Source of the DNA: PALSA-610 sp038213435
GTDB lineage: Bacteria; Actinomycetota; Acidimicrobiia; IMCC26256; PALSA-610
Assembly: GCA_038213435.1 (NCBI GenBank)
Contig: JBBQTI010000005.1
Span: 60,862-124,861, forward strand
Reading direction: 5' to 3'
Length of the DNA: 64,000 nucleotides
The translations under genes and the position numbers were made by a program. A model generated the notes under the pieces. The model was given only the letters and a program-made list of their open reading frames with translations. It ran no database searches and had not been told where the DNA came from. Numbering within the stretch: the first letter of the stretch is position 1; each line of letters begins with the position of its first letter. Shown here in pieces: positions 8,360 to 16,352 of the stretch.

Positions 8360-9352
8360 TCAGCCGATGAGCTGGGGCTGCACCTTCGCGGCCACCAGCT
8401 CGAGTGACTCCCATGCAATGTGCGGCGGGATGCCACCGCAGAGCGGGTGCAGCGCGAGCGAGCCGTGCGTACGGACGAGGGTCGCGCACTCGTCGGGCGT
8501 CACAACTGTGTACACCTCGTTCTGGCGCAGCTCGTCGACGGTCGTCGCGGTGTCGAGTGCCGCGGAATCCATGTGCGCGTCGAGTTGCCATTGCGCGTAG
8601 CTGCGGGCGTCGTGGAGGAGGTGCTCGCCGATCCGCGCCCAGGTGCGATCGGGATCCTCGGACACGAACACATTCAACGGTCCCGCGCTCGGGCTGATGA
8701 CGAAGCCGGGCGGCAGCCCGAGTCGCGCGCGTTCGGCCTCGTACTCGGCGACGAGGCGTTCGGACCGCAACTGCGGAAAGAACGGCATGTCGAGCCGCGC
8801 CGCGCGCCGGGCGGCCGCCGGTGATCCGCCGCCGTAGCAGAGCAACGGATGTGGTTGCGTGCGCGGCGCAGGTCGCACGTGCACGACCCGGCCGTCGTGC
8901 TCGAACGGTTCTCCCTTCCATGCCCGTCGCATCAACGCGATCGCGGTCTCCATGTCGTGCGCCCGGTCGGCGAACGGTCGCCCCAGCGATGCGTACTCGG
9001 CCGGCCGATATCCGAGCCCCGCAACGTACGAGACGCGGCCGCGGCTGACGTGATCGAGCACCGCAATGTCCTCCGCGAGCTTTACCGGGTCGTAGAGCGG
9101 CACCAGCAGCGCGGCGACGCTGATCGCGATCTGCTTCGTGCGCGCCGCCATTGCCGACGCGACCACGAGGGGCGCCGGAAGATATCCGTCGTCGGTGGCG
9201 TGGTGTTCCGACACGACGACCGCAGTGATGCCGTGCTCCTCGCCCCACGCCGCCATGTCGAGCGCGGCCGCGTACAGGTCGGCGATGGGGGCACCGAACG
9301 CCGGCGCGCGCAGATCGAAACGCATGACGAAAGTACCGAGCGTTGCCGTCAC
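8360..9352 (-). CDS. LLM-class flavin-dependent oxidoreductase
   Basis: 330 residues. Luciferase-like monooxygenases and F420-dependent dehydrogenases share this TIM barrel. Diagnostic stretches are VVVSEHHATDDGYLPAPLV near residues 45-65, the VAALLVPLYDPVKLAEDIAVLDHVSRGR run, and GLGYRPAEYASLGRPF. GTG 9352 and ATG 9325 are both possible starts; the second gives MRFDLRAP. FMN or F420 use cannot be decided from sequence alone. Separate from the downstream MFS gene by about 50 bases on the same strand, so co-transcription is possible. Confidence 0.88.
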   Translation of the reverse strand: MTATLGTFVMRFDLRAPAFGAPIADLYAAALDMAAWGEEHGITAVVVSEHHATDDGYLPAPLVVASAMAARTKQIAISVAALLVPLYDPVKLAEDIAVLDHVSRGRVSYVAGLGYRPAEYASLGRPFADRAHDMETAIALMRRAWKGEPFEHDGRVVHVRPAPRTQPHPLLCYGGGSPAAARRAARLDMPFFPQLRSERLVAEYEAERARLGLPPGFVISPSAGPLNVFVSEDPDRTWARIGEHLLHDARSYAQWQLDAHMDSAALDTATTVDELRQNEVYTVVTPDECATLVRTHGSLALHPLCGGIPPHIAWESLELVAAKVQPQLIG

Positions 9353-9455
9353 TGCGCAGACGTTACGCGAGCCAACGGTCGAACCGACCCGCCGGCCACC
9401 CCCGGCGGGTCGTTCGTCGCGCCCTCACCGCGTTGTGAGGGCGCTGGTGCAGCGA

Positions 9456-10367
9456 TCAGGGCTGGGGCGATTTACCCGGCGGTGACGCCGGCCGCGATCC
9501 GGGTGTCGAAACCGGAGGCGTCCCACGGTGCGCGCCCGTCGCGCCCGATGCCCCCGTTTCCCCAGTCGCGCCCGACGCCCCCGTCCCGCCCGTTGGCCCA
9601 CTCGCGCCCGTCTCCCCAGTTGCGCCCGTCTCCCCAGTTGCGCCCGTCGCCCCAGTCGCGCCTGTCGCGCCCGTCGCACCTTCGTGCTTCGGCGGCTTGG
9701 CGTCCTTGCAATACGCGGCCACACCCGATGCTCCGCCGGCGGCCTTTTCCAGGTTGGAGAACGCGACGGAGTCGTACTTGCCGCTGTGCTCGTTCGGGGT
9801 CGTCGGACCCGCGAAGTACGCGGTGCACAGCCCGTACTTGGCGCTGCCAGTGGCGTCCGGTCCGGTCGCCCCGGTGTTCCCGGCTTTCCCGGCGTCCTCC
9901 GGTTTCGCGGATTTGGCGGTCGCGTGCGCGTTCGCGTGAGAGTTCGCGTGGCTCTTCGGCTTCGGGATCGACAGTCCGACGTGGGAGCCCGCGTCGCTGA
10001 TCGCCGTCTGAGCCGGCCCCGGGAGAGTGTCGGTCGCGGCCGCGGCCGCCGTCGCACCGAAAACGGTCACGGCCGCGATCGCGGCGACCTTGGCGCTGAG
10101 CGCTCGACCGACCATGGACCTTTTCCGAACCTGTAGATCGACGGGGTTGGAGCGCAAGGCTTCGACGACGGCGGCGACCGCGGCGGTTTCGCGCCCGGCG
10201 ACCGTGGCCGGGCCCGGGCCGCCGGCGGTTTGCACCGCGTCCGCGATCAGCCGGTAACCGGGGGGCGCGTCCTCGGGCGCGACCTGGCCGGACAACAGCC
10301 GATCGGCGGTGAGGTCGTCGAGACCGAAGCGTTTCATCTCATGGTCCAGATCGCGTTCGCCGGTCAT
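9456..10367 (-). CDS. Putative anti-sigma-like membrane protein with collagen-like tail
   Basis: 303 residues. The N-terminal ~90 residues are soluble and helical (LDDLTADRLLSGQ, PPGYRLIADAV), a single membrane segment lies at about 93-111 with a KRSMVGRAL basic flank, then LPGPAQTAISDAG. The Ala/His/Lys-rich linker leads to a conserved-looking block (AYFAGPTTPNEHSGKYDSVAFSNLEKAAGG) and a run of about 16 Gly-x-y triplets (residues 230-278, mostly GAT, GET, GAS), then a Pro/Ser tail. ATG overlaps the sigma stop (ATGA, 10364-10367), so it is coupled to the ECF sigma gene and probably regulates it; the anti-sigma role is inference. The triplet tail is presumably outside the membrane. Confidence 0.75.
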   Translation of the reverse strand: MTGERDLDHEMKRFGLDDLTADRLLSGQVAPEDAPPGYRLIADAVQTAGGPGPATVAGRETAAVAAVVEALRSNPVDLQVRKRSMVGRALSAKVAAIAAVTVFGATAAAAATDTLPGPAQTAISDAGSHVGLSIPKPKSHANSHANAHATAKSAKPEDAGKAGNTGATGPDATGSAKYGLCTAYFAGPTTPNEHSGKYDSVAFSNLEKAAGGASGVAAYCKDAKPPKHEGATGATGATGATGATGETGATGETGASGPTGGTGASGATGETGASGATGAHRGTPPVSTPGSRPASPPGKSPQP

Positions 10368-10915
10368 TTCGTTACAGATTCCTGGGCGAATCGGCGGGCC
10401 ATCCTTCGCAGGGCCCGATGCTGCAACACCCGCACCGTGCTCGCACGCTTGCCCAAGATGGCTCCGACCTCCTCCGCGTCGAAGCCCGCGACCACCCGCA
10501 GCAGCACGATTTCGGCCTGCTCGCGCGGGAGCCCGGTAACGAGCGCGAGTGCGGCTTCATCCCCGAGGATCCTCGAGTCGGCCTCGTCTTCGGAAGACGC
10601 GCCGAGCTCGGGGAGGTGCGCGGGGTCGACAACCCGTTGGGGCCGACGACGCGACCGTCGCCAATGCGCAATGAGCTGTCGACGGGCGATCGTGAACATC
10701 CACGCTCGAAACCCGTCCTCGCCCCCCGAGAACGACGCGAGCCCGTTCGCGGCCGCCAACCAGACCTCCTGCGCGAGGTCCTCACCGGCACCGGCCGCCT
10801 GCGCGCCCAGGAAGCGCACGAGCGTGGGGTTCAGATCGCGGTAGAGACTCCCGACTGCTGCCTCGTCTCCCCTCTGGGCCGCGATGAGCAGCGCGTCGAA
10901 GTCAGCGCCGATCAC
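10364..10915 (-). CDS. ECF-type RNA polymerase sigma factor
   Basis: 183 residues from GTG 10915. Region 2 covers about residues 20-90 (SLYRDLNPTLVRFLGAQ, DLAQEVWLAAANGL, FRAWMFTIARRQLIAHWRR), region 4 about 125-175 (GLPREQAEIVLLRVVAGFDAEEVGAILGKRASTVRVLQHRALRRM). It directs transcription from a specific promoter set, unknown here. First gene of a two-gene operon with the collagen-tailed membrane protein, the usual sigma/anti-sigma order. The 156-base gap upstream is shared with the divergent MBL-fold gene. Confidence 0.92.
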   Translation of the reverse strand: MIGADFDALLIAAQRGDEAAVGSLYRDLNPTLVRFLGAQAAGAGEDLAQEVWLAAANGLASFSGGEDGFRAWMFTIARRQLIAHWRRSRRRPQRVVDPAHLPELGASSEDEADSRILGDEAALALVTGLPREQAEIVLLRVVAGFDAEEVGAILGKRASTVRVLQHRALRRMARRFAQESVTK

Positions 10916-11071
10916 TACGTCGCGGTGTCATCGCGAAAGAGCCCTTCCCAGCAGCCCATCCGCCAAGAATACCGGGCTCGATCCTGCGGGCCGGCGAGCG
11001 CGCGGCCGGTACCGTGGGCCGACGGAGCGCGGGTTCTGGCTCCGGTTGGCCCGACCAGGAGGTCCGCTCTG

Positions 11072-11791
11072 ATGTCCACGACCGTCGACGAGATCGCGGA
11101 CGGCATCTACCGTCTCTCGACCTGGGTGCCCGACATCGCGCCCCCGGCCGGCTTCACCTTCAACCAATTCCTCGTCGACGCCGAGGAGCCGCTGCTCTTT
11201 CACACGGGACCGCGGGCAATGTTCCCGCTCGTATCCGAGGCGGTCGCGACTGTCCTGCCGGTCGAGCGGCTGCGTTGGATCACCTTCGGTCACGTCGAGT
11301 CCGACGAGTGCGGGTCGATGAACCAATGGCTGGCGGCCGCCCCGCGGGCCGAGGTCGCCCACGGGATGCTCGGCTGCATGGTCTCCCTCAACGACATGGC
11401 CGACCGCGCACCACGTGGCTTGGCCGACGGCGAGGTCCTCGATCTCGGCAACAAGCGCGTGCGTCACATCGATACCCCACACGTGCCGCACGGTTGGGAA
11501 GCACGCGTGCTCTACGAGGAGACGACGGGCACGCTGCTGTGCGGCGACCTGTTCACCCATCTGGGCAACGGACCCGCCCTAACCGCCGACGACATCGTCG
11601 AGCCGGCAATGGAAGCAGAGGCGATATTTCGCGCCACGTGCCTCGCTCCCGATACGGCAGCCGTGATGCGCCGTCTCGGCGATCTCACGCCGAGTGTGCT
11701 GGCTCTGATGCACGGCTCGTCTTTCGACGGAGACGGCGCCAAGGCGCTCTACGATCTCGCGGCCGCCTACGAAACGCAGTTCTTGAAGTAA
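11072..11791 (+). CDS. Metallo-beta-lactamase-fold protein of the diiron ODP type
   Basis: 239 residues; CAGGAGG precedes ATG 11072 at good spacing. Residues 74-78 are HVESD, the H-x-E-x-D metal set of flavodiiron proteins rather than the HxHxDH of beta-lactamases. Further ligands fit: DTPHVPHG, CGDLF, and HGSSF near the end. The flavodoxin domain of true flavodiiron proteins is missing, so electrons for any O2 or NO reduction would have to come from a partner. Divergent from the ECF sigma operon. Role unproven. Confidence 0.8.
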   Translation: MSTTVDEIADGIYRLSTWVPDIAPPAGFTFNQFLVDAEEPLLFHTGPRAMFPLVSEAVATVLPVERLRWITFGHVESDECGSMNQWLAAAPRAEVAHGMLGCMVSLNDMADRAPRGLADGEVLDLGNKRVRHIDTPHVPHGWEARVLYEETTGTLLCGDLFTHLGNGPALTADDIVEPAMEAEAIFRATCLAPDTAAVMRRLGDLTPSVLALMHGSSFDGDGAKALYDLAAAYETQFLK

Positions 11792-11806
11792 CGGCGTGCG
11801 ATCAAC

Positions 11807-12178
11807 TCATTCGGTGACTTCGGCCCAGACCGACTTTCCGTGCTCGTGGATCGTTGTGCCCCACTGCTCCGACAGCGCGTTGACGATGTGAAGGCCACGC
11901 CCGCCCGTCCGGTCGGCGCTTCCGAAGTGCAGCGGCCGGGGCGGGTGGGTATCGCCGTCGGCCACGTCGATGCGCAACTTTCCGGCTTCGCCGCTCACGA
12001 CGACCTGAATGGGCTGGGCGCCGTGCATGACGGCGTTACTGACGAGCTCGCTCAGGATCAGCAACGCGATTTCGGGTTCCTCGCACAGCCGGTACTCTTC
12101 GATGAACGAGCGAACGCCCGCCCGCGCGCGACCCGGGCTCGTCGTTGATTGCTGGAGCGAGATGCGAAACGTGGGCAT
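11807..12178 (-). CDS. RsbW-like ATP-binding protein (anti-sigma/HATPase)
   Basis: 123 residues, the size of stand-alone GHKL ATPases of the RsbW/SpoIIAB type. The N box is LILSELVSNAVMHG, the G1 box VADGDTHPP, and the G2-like region GGRGLHIVNALSEQWGTT. Such proteins bind or phosphorylate anti-sigma-antagonist partners; many actinobacterial copies are orphans with unknown targets. Start ATG 12178 gives MPTFRISLQ. It converges on the MBL gene and is divergent from the SnoaL-like gene. Confidence 0.85.
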   Translation of the reverse strand: MPTFRISLQQSTTSPGRARAGVRSFIEEYRLCEEPEIALLILSELVSNAVMHGAQPIQVVVSGEAGKLRIDVADGDTHPPRPLHFGSADRTGGRGLHIVNALSEQWGTTIHEHGKSVWAEVTE

Positions 12179-12310
12179 CGTCTTGACGAACCGGCTACCC
12201 GCCGAGGTGCCCCTCGCAAACCGGTCGGGCGCCGCAAACCCGTTCCGGCGCCTAACTTCGGACTGTCCGATCGGTTTTTGGCTCGAACACGCATCCGAAG
12301 GAGCTGGTTC

Positions 12311-12757
12311 GTGACGCCGGAAGAATGTCTCGTGATCTATGGCGAAGCGTGGTTCGAACGCGATGCGGGGCGGCGCGTCGAGGTCCTCCGTCGCTGTTGC
12401 ACCGACGACATCGTGTTCATGGACCCGAGGCTCGGTCGGTTGCACGGGCTGGAGGCCGTCTCCGACATGATCGGGCAAGCGATCGGAAGCATGGCGCCGA
12501 CGACACCCGAAGATGCACTCGAGCCGAGCAGCGCGGAACGGCGTGGGCGTTCCGGCGGCGGTGTATCGGTCGAAGTGGTGACACCCATCGAGTACTTCCA
12601 CGGCTTCTTTCGTTACAGCTTCGTGTGGAAGCTGCCCGACGGCAGCCTCGGCCCGGGGACCGATTTCTGCGAAGTCGCCGACGACGGTCGCATGCGGCTC
12701 ATCACGGTGTGGCCGGGCAGCGACGACTTCCCGGTGCCGCCTCCGCGCGCGCATTGA
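12311..12757 (+). CDS. SnoaL-like / NTF2-fold protein
   Basis: 148 residues. The sequence runs YGEAWFERDAGRRVEVLRRCCTDDIVFMDPRLGRLHGLEAVSDMIGQ, the N-terminal half of the NTF2-like cone fold (helix pair then the D-x-x-F-x-DP loop), and closes with YFHGFFRYSFVWKLPDG, GTDFCEVADDGRMRLITVW. Members are small enzymes or ligand binders; the function here is unknown. The stop is three bases from the convergent GH63 stop. Confidence 0.75.
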   Translation: MTPEECLVIYGEAWFERDAGRRVEVLRRCCTDDIVFMDPRLGRLHGLEAVSDMIGQAIGSMAPTTPEDALEPSSAERRGRSGGGVSVEVVTPIEYFHGFFRYSFVWKLPDGSLGPGTDFCEVADDGRMRLITVWPGSDDFPVPPPRAH

Positions 12758-12760
12758 CGA

Positions 12761-14107
12761 TCACCCCGGGTCGGCGGCTCGGGTCGAGTCGCCGCGCGCG
12801 AGCAGGTCGATGACGAGGGCCGCCGTCCAGGAGAAGTCGTGGGCGCCATAGCCTTGGCCAGTCAGGGGCGAGAAGTATTCCGAGCATCCCGCGCGTTCGA
12901 CAAGCTCCAGGGTCTGCAACCGAAGCTCGTCGGCAAGTTCGACATGGTCGTAGTTGCGCAAACCTTCCTCGATCATCCAGTTCATGTTGACCCAGGTAGG
13001 TCCCTTCCAATACGCGGACTGTTGGAATTCGGACGTGTCGACGGGCACGCTCGGCACGGGATGTCGAGGCCAGAAGCTCGTGGGTTTGCGCAGCAGCTCG
13101 ATCAGCCGTTCCGCCCTCGCCCGAGTCGGAATTCCCGACCAGAGGGGAACGAAGGTTGCGATCGTCGGCACTTTGATCAACTCCTCCGTGATCGCGTTCC
13201 GCGAGTAGTATTGGCCCGAAGGTTCGTCCCACAGCTGTTCGAACGCGGCGTCGGTTCGCCGGAAGTGCTGTTCGAGCGCGGGAGGCAATGCGACCTCGAG
13301 ATCACGCGCGATGAGCTCCAATGCATGGTTGGCGGAAGCAAGGATTGCGTTGAAGGCCAGATCTTCGATGAGCACGGAGGTGAGGCGAGGCATCCGTTCC
13401 AGCTGGAACCCGTGTTGCTTCGCCCGCGTGGCGAGAACCAGCATCCGCAAGCCGTCGTCATCCGAGGGCCGCTCCGCCGCCGGGATGTATCGAGTGTCGT
13501 TGCGGACTCGCCTCACAGCCCGGGCCAGATGAAGCCGTGCGGCAATCCGCAGCCACCATGGCAGTGGCATCCGGCCCAACGTCTGCATCCACGGAGGTGT
13601 CGTGTCGAGACCGCATTCCCAAGGATGGACGAGGGTGACCAAGCCGGAGTCGTGCAGGTCGCGTTCGTCGTACAACCACTGGTGGTAAGCGAGAAGCTTC
13701 GGGAACAGATCCGCCAGAAAAGGCTGACGGTCCGGGGCGGGCAACGCGTGGGCAACGCGGCGGACGGAGATGGCGGGCAGGGGCGGTTGCGTGATGCATG
13801 ACGTATCGACGTCACGGGGCGCGAGCGCATGCGTCTTCGACTTCCAGATCCTGCGGCTGCCGATGTCTTTGACGTTGTGGTCGAAGATCATGTGCGGCAA
13901 CATGCCGTTCGTCCACTGTCCCCGGAATACTGCTCGTACCTCGTCGGCGGCGCGCTGTGGGTCATAGCGCGCCACGCCGAGAGCGAGGAAGCATGAATCC
14001 CACAACCATTGATGCGGATACAAGGCCGTCGAGGGACACGTCCACGAACCGCGCCGGTTGCGCTCGAGCACATCGCGCGCGCCCGCTTCGAGGCGACCCG
14101 CCGACAT
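12761..14107 (-). CDS. GH63-like glycosidase (mannosyl/glucosylglycerate hydrolase type)
   Basis: 448 residues, matching the compact alpha/alpha-barrel GH63 enzymes such as actinobacterial glucosylglycerate hydrolase (about 446 residues). Recognisable are YPHQWLWDSCFLALG near residue 30, FRGQWTNGMLPHMIF, LVTLVHPWECGLDTTPPW, and QSAYWKGPTWVNMNWMIEEGL toward the C-terminus, with the family's W-rich sugar-binding pattern. No signal peptide, so it would act on a cytosolic compatible solute or released sugar. The start is 14 bases after the upstream zinc-peptidase stop, so the two may share a transcript. The exact substrate is inferred by family only. Confidence 0.8.
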   Translation of the reverse strand: MSAGRLEAGARDVLERNRRGSWTCPSTALYPHQWLWDSCFLALGVARYDPQRAADEVRAVFRGQWTNGMLPHMIFDHNVKDIGSRRIWKSKTHALAPRDVDTSCITQPPLPAISVRRVAHALPAPDRQPFLADLFPKLLAYHQWLYDERDLHDSGLVTLVHPWECGLDTTPPWMQTLGRMPLPWWLRIAARLHLARAVRRVRNDTRYIPAAERPSDDDGLRMLVLATRAKQHGFQLERMPRLTSVLIEDLAFNAILASANHALELIARDLEVALPPALEQHFRRTDAAFEQLWDEPSGQYYSRNAITEELIKVPTIATFVPLWSGIPTRARAERLIELLRKPTSFWPRHPVPSVPVDTSEFQQSAYWKGPTWVNMNWMIEEGLRNYDHVELADELRLQTLELVERAGCSEYFSPLTGQGYGAHDFSWTAALVIDLLARGDSTRAADPG

Positions 14108-14120
14108 CAATTTCGAGACT

Positions 14121-14969
14121 TTACAGTGAGGCGGCGGAGAAGGTATCGCAGGCGTTGATGTTTCCCGACTGATATCCGGTCGAGAACCAGCGCTCGCGTT
14201 GTGCGGACGTTCCGTGCGTGAACGTTTCGGGCTTCACGCGCCCCCGCGTCTCCCGTTGGATCCGGTCGTCGCCTACCGCGGCCGCCGCGTCGAGCCCCTG
14301 AGCAACGTCGTCGGACGTCAACTGCTCGATGAAGGTCGTCTGGACTGCATGGTGAGCCCAGACGGCGGCGAAACAGTCTGCTTGCAGCTCGAGACGGACG
14401 GAGCCGCTCGCGGCCCCTTGCCGATCGTTGCCGACGCGCGCGTCGGTGCGGAGGAGGTGTTGGACGTGGTGGCCGTATTCGTGCGCGACGATGTACGCCT
14501 CCGCAAACGGACCGCCCTTCGCGCCGAAGCGTGATTGGAGCTCGGAGAAAAAGCCAAGATCGAGGTACACGGTTTCGTCGGAAGGGCAATAGAACGGACC
14601 GACCGCCGAGTCGGCCGCGCCGCAACCGGTGGAGGTCTGCTGCGTGTACAGCGCAGTTTGCGCACGGTGATAGCCGGGAACGACCGTCGACCAGTATTCC
14701 TGCACGCTGTCCACGACACCGACGATCCGGCAGTCGGCACGCTGATTCGCGTCGGCACCGGTTCGGCAGTCGGTCGCGAGGTTGCCCTGCTGTCCGCCGA
14801 CCGTGAGCCCCTGGCCGCCTCCTCCGCCGTTCGTCACCATCAAGATGATCGTGATGATGATGCCGACGATGCCGCCGCCGCCGACAAGCCCGCCGATCGG
14901 CCCGATCGGCATTCCGCGCCGGTCGTCGACCTGAGACGTGTCGAGCCGGGCGCCGGACCGGAACCGCAT
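14121..14969 (-). CDS. YpfJ/KPN_02809-type neutral zinc metallopeptidase
   Basis: 282 residues from ATG 14969 (MRFRSGARLDTSQVDDRRG, the conserved opening of this family). One membrane helix at about 24-46 anchors it; the Gly-rich stretch then leads to an extracytoplasmic domain. HEYGHHVQ at 163-170 is the HExxH zinc site, and LELQADCFAAVW provides the downstream Glu ligand (E-x-x-AD-x-x-A). Cysteines pair around CGAADSAVGPFYC. The physiological substrate is unknown for the family. An in-frame upstream start at 15086 would add unconserved sequence. Confidence 0.9.
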   Translation of the reverse strand: MRFRSGARLDTSQVDDRRGMPIGPIGGLVGGGGIVGIIITIILMVTNGGGGGQGLTVGGQQGNLATDCRTGADANQRADCRIVGVVDSVQEYWSTVVPGYHRAQTALYTQQTSTGCGAADSAVGPFYCPSDETVYLDLGFFSELQSRFGAKGGPFAEAYIVAHEYGHHVQHLLRTDARVGNDRQGAASGSVRLELQADCFAAVWAHHAVQTTFIEQLTSDDVAQGLDAAAAVGDDRIQRETRGRVKPETFTHGTSAQRERWFSTGYQSGNINACDTFSAASL

Positions 14970-15101
14970 TCCTTTGCGATACCCCGCGATCCGCCCGACA
15001 AACGCGCGGATTTGTCGAGGATCTGACCGCCACCTCACGAAACCTTGGCATTCTCCGGGCTTACTAGGGTTCGCCGTGTACGCCATCCAGGGGGTCGTCT
15101 C

Positions 15102-16253
15102 ATGCGCCGGTTCGGAATGCTGGGCGCCGCGTTGTTGGCGGTGTTCGTCCTGGCCGCGTGCAAGCCACTTTCGGCGCCGGGCGACACGGCGTCGATCTCA
15201 CTCGTGAGCAGTACCTCGAGCGGCGGCTGGAAGTACGACTACTACCGCAACTCGGCATATCCGTGCAGCATCAGCGGATACCAGACGTTCGTGGTCGGGA
15301 CGAAGACGGGCTCGTCGAACACGGCACCGCGACCACTGTGGGTCATGATGCACGGCGGCGGCGCCGGCTACTTCGACGCGAACGGACAGCCCGTTCCGGG
15401 TCCGGGCCAGAAGATCGAAGAGAGCGCCGCGTCGCTGAACGGACGGCTGACCAACAACGGTCTGCTGGCCAACGTGCGCGCCGACGCAGCCCAGTTCCGC
15501 ACGCTCGCCGTCTCGTATTGCAGCCACGACATCTACGCCGGGGTCGATACACCCGATCCGCACAATCCCAACACGACACCCGACGGCAAGCCCCGACCGA
15601 CGAACGGCACGTTGAGCGTCAAGGCCGCCATTCAATACGTACAAGGTCACTACCCCACCACGAAATCCTTCTTGCACGGCGGGAGTGCCGGCTCCGCGGG
15701 AGCGTTCGGCGTCGCATGGTCGATGCAGCTCCAAGGCATTGCGCCGAGTGGCGTGGTCGCCGACGCGAGCATCGTGAATCGTGAGGCGATGAAGGCAGCT
15801 TTCGACGCGGGTTACTGCACCGACAAGAACGACTCGGTGCGTGTGCAGGCCATCGCGGCGCGCATCCATCCGGACCTCGCGAACATCGACAATGAACCCG
15901 ACAAGTTGGTGTCGACCGGCCGGCTGACCGTGCCGCTGTTGCACATTTGGAACCACGGCGACGTCAATACGTGCGGTTCAGTCCCCATGAGTTGTCCGTT
16001 GCGGGACGGTTCGCACGTCACGATGGGGCTCACGGATTGCATCCACGAGCCGATGCGGGCTGCAATCGCAGCACAAGGCACTGCGAGCCGTTCGAAGAAC
16101 TTCCCCGTTTGTGTCGACGACGACGCGACGCCCGATTGCTCGGTGCACGTCATCACGAACAAGGCCGGCCTGACCAACACCGATCCGTCCACGCCCGCCG
16201 ACTACCTGACCGGCATCATGGACTGGGTCCACCTCCGCCTCGCCGGGGCATAG
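15102..16253 (+). CDS. Lipoprotein with alpha/beta-hydrolase signature
   Basis: 383 residues. Signal peptide MRRFGMLGAALLAVFVLAAC with lipobox LAAC puts the lipid-bearing cysteine at 20. The body has MMHGGGAGYF (residues 82-91, an oxyanion-type HGGG) and FLHGGSAGSAGAFG with a G-x-S-x-G nucleophile elbow at Ser195, and a late acid/His region (HIWNHGDVN, DGSHVTMG). This resembles the pectin-acetylesterase/notum-type branch of hydrolases, but that assignment is tentative. Several cysteines suggest disulfides outside the cell. Next to a GH13 lipoprotein, hinting at extracellular carbohydrate use. Confidence 0.75.
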   Translation: MRRFGMLGAALLAVFVLAACKPLSAPGDTASISLVSSTSSGGWKYDYYRNSAYPCSISGYQTFVVGTKTGSSNTAPRPLWVMMHGGGAGYFDANGQPVPGPGQKIEESAASLNGRLTNNGLLANVRADAAQFRTLAVSYCSHDIYAGVDTPDPHNPNTTPDGKPRPTNGTLSVKAAIQYVQGHYPTTKSFLHGGSAGSAGAFGVAWSMQLQGIAPSGVVADASIVNREAMKAAFDAGYCTDKNDSVRVQAIAARIHPDLANIDNEPDKLVSTGRLTVPLLHIWNHGDVNTCGSVPMSCPLRDGSHVTMGLTDCIHEPMRAAIAAQGTASRSKNFPVCVDDDATPDCSVHVITNKAGLTNTDPSTPADYLTGIMDWVHLRLAGA

Positions 16254-16352
16254 CCCCCTGGGAACGCCGCGCCATCTCGCTGTCCGTGAGTGGATAGGTT
16301 CGCGGTCAGCGCGCCCCAGAACAACGGGGACGCTCAAAGGAAGTTCTCGAGT

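Noticed and set aside
9540..9680. GC-rich minisatellite
   Set aside because: The 9-bp-type periodicity is explained by the Gly-x-y collagen-like codons of the membrane protein at 9456-10367.
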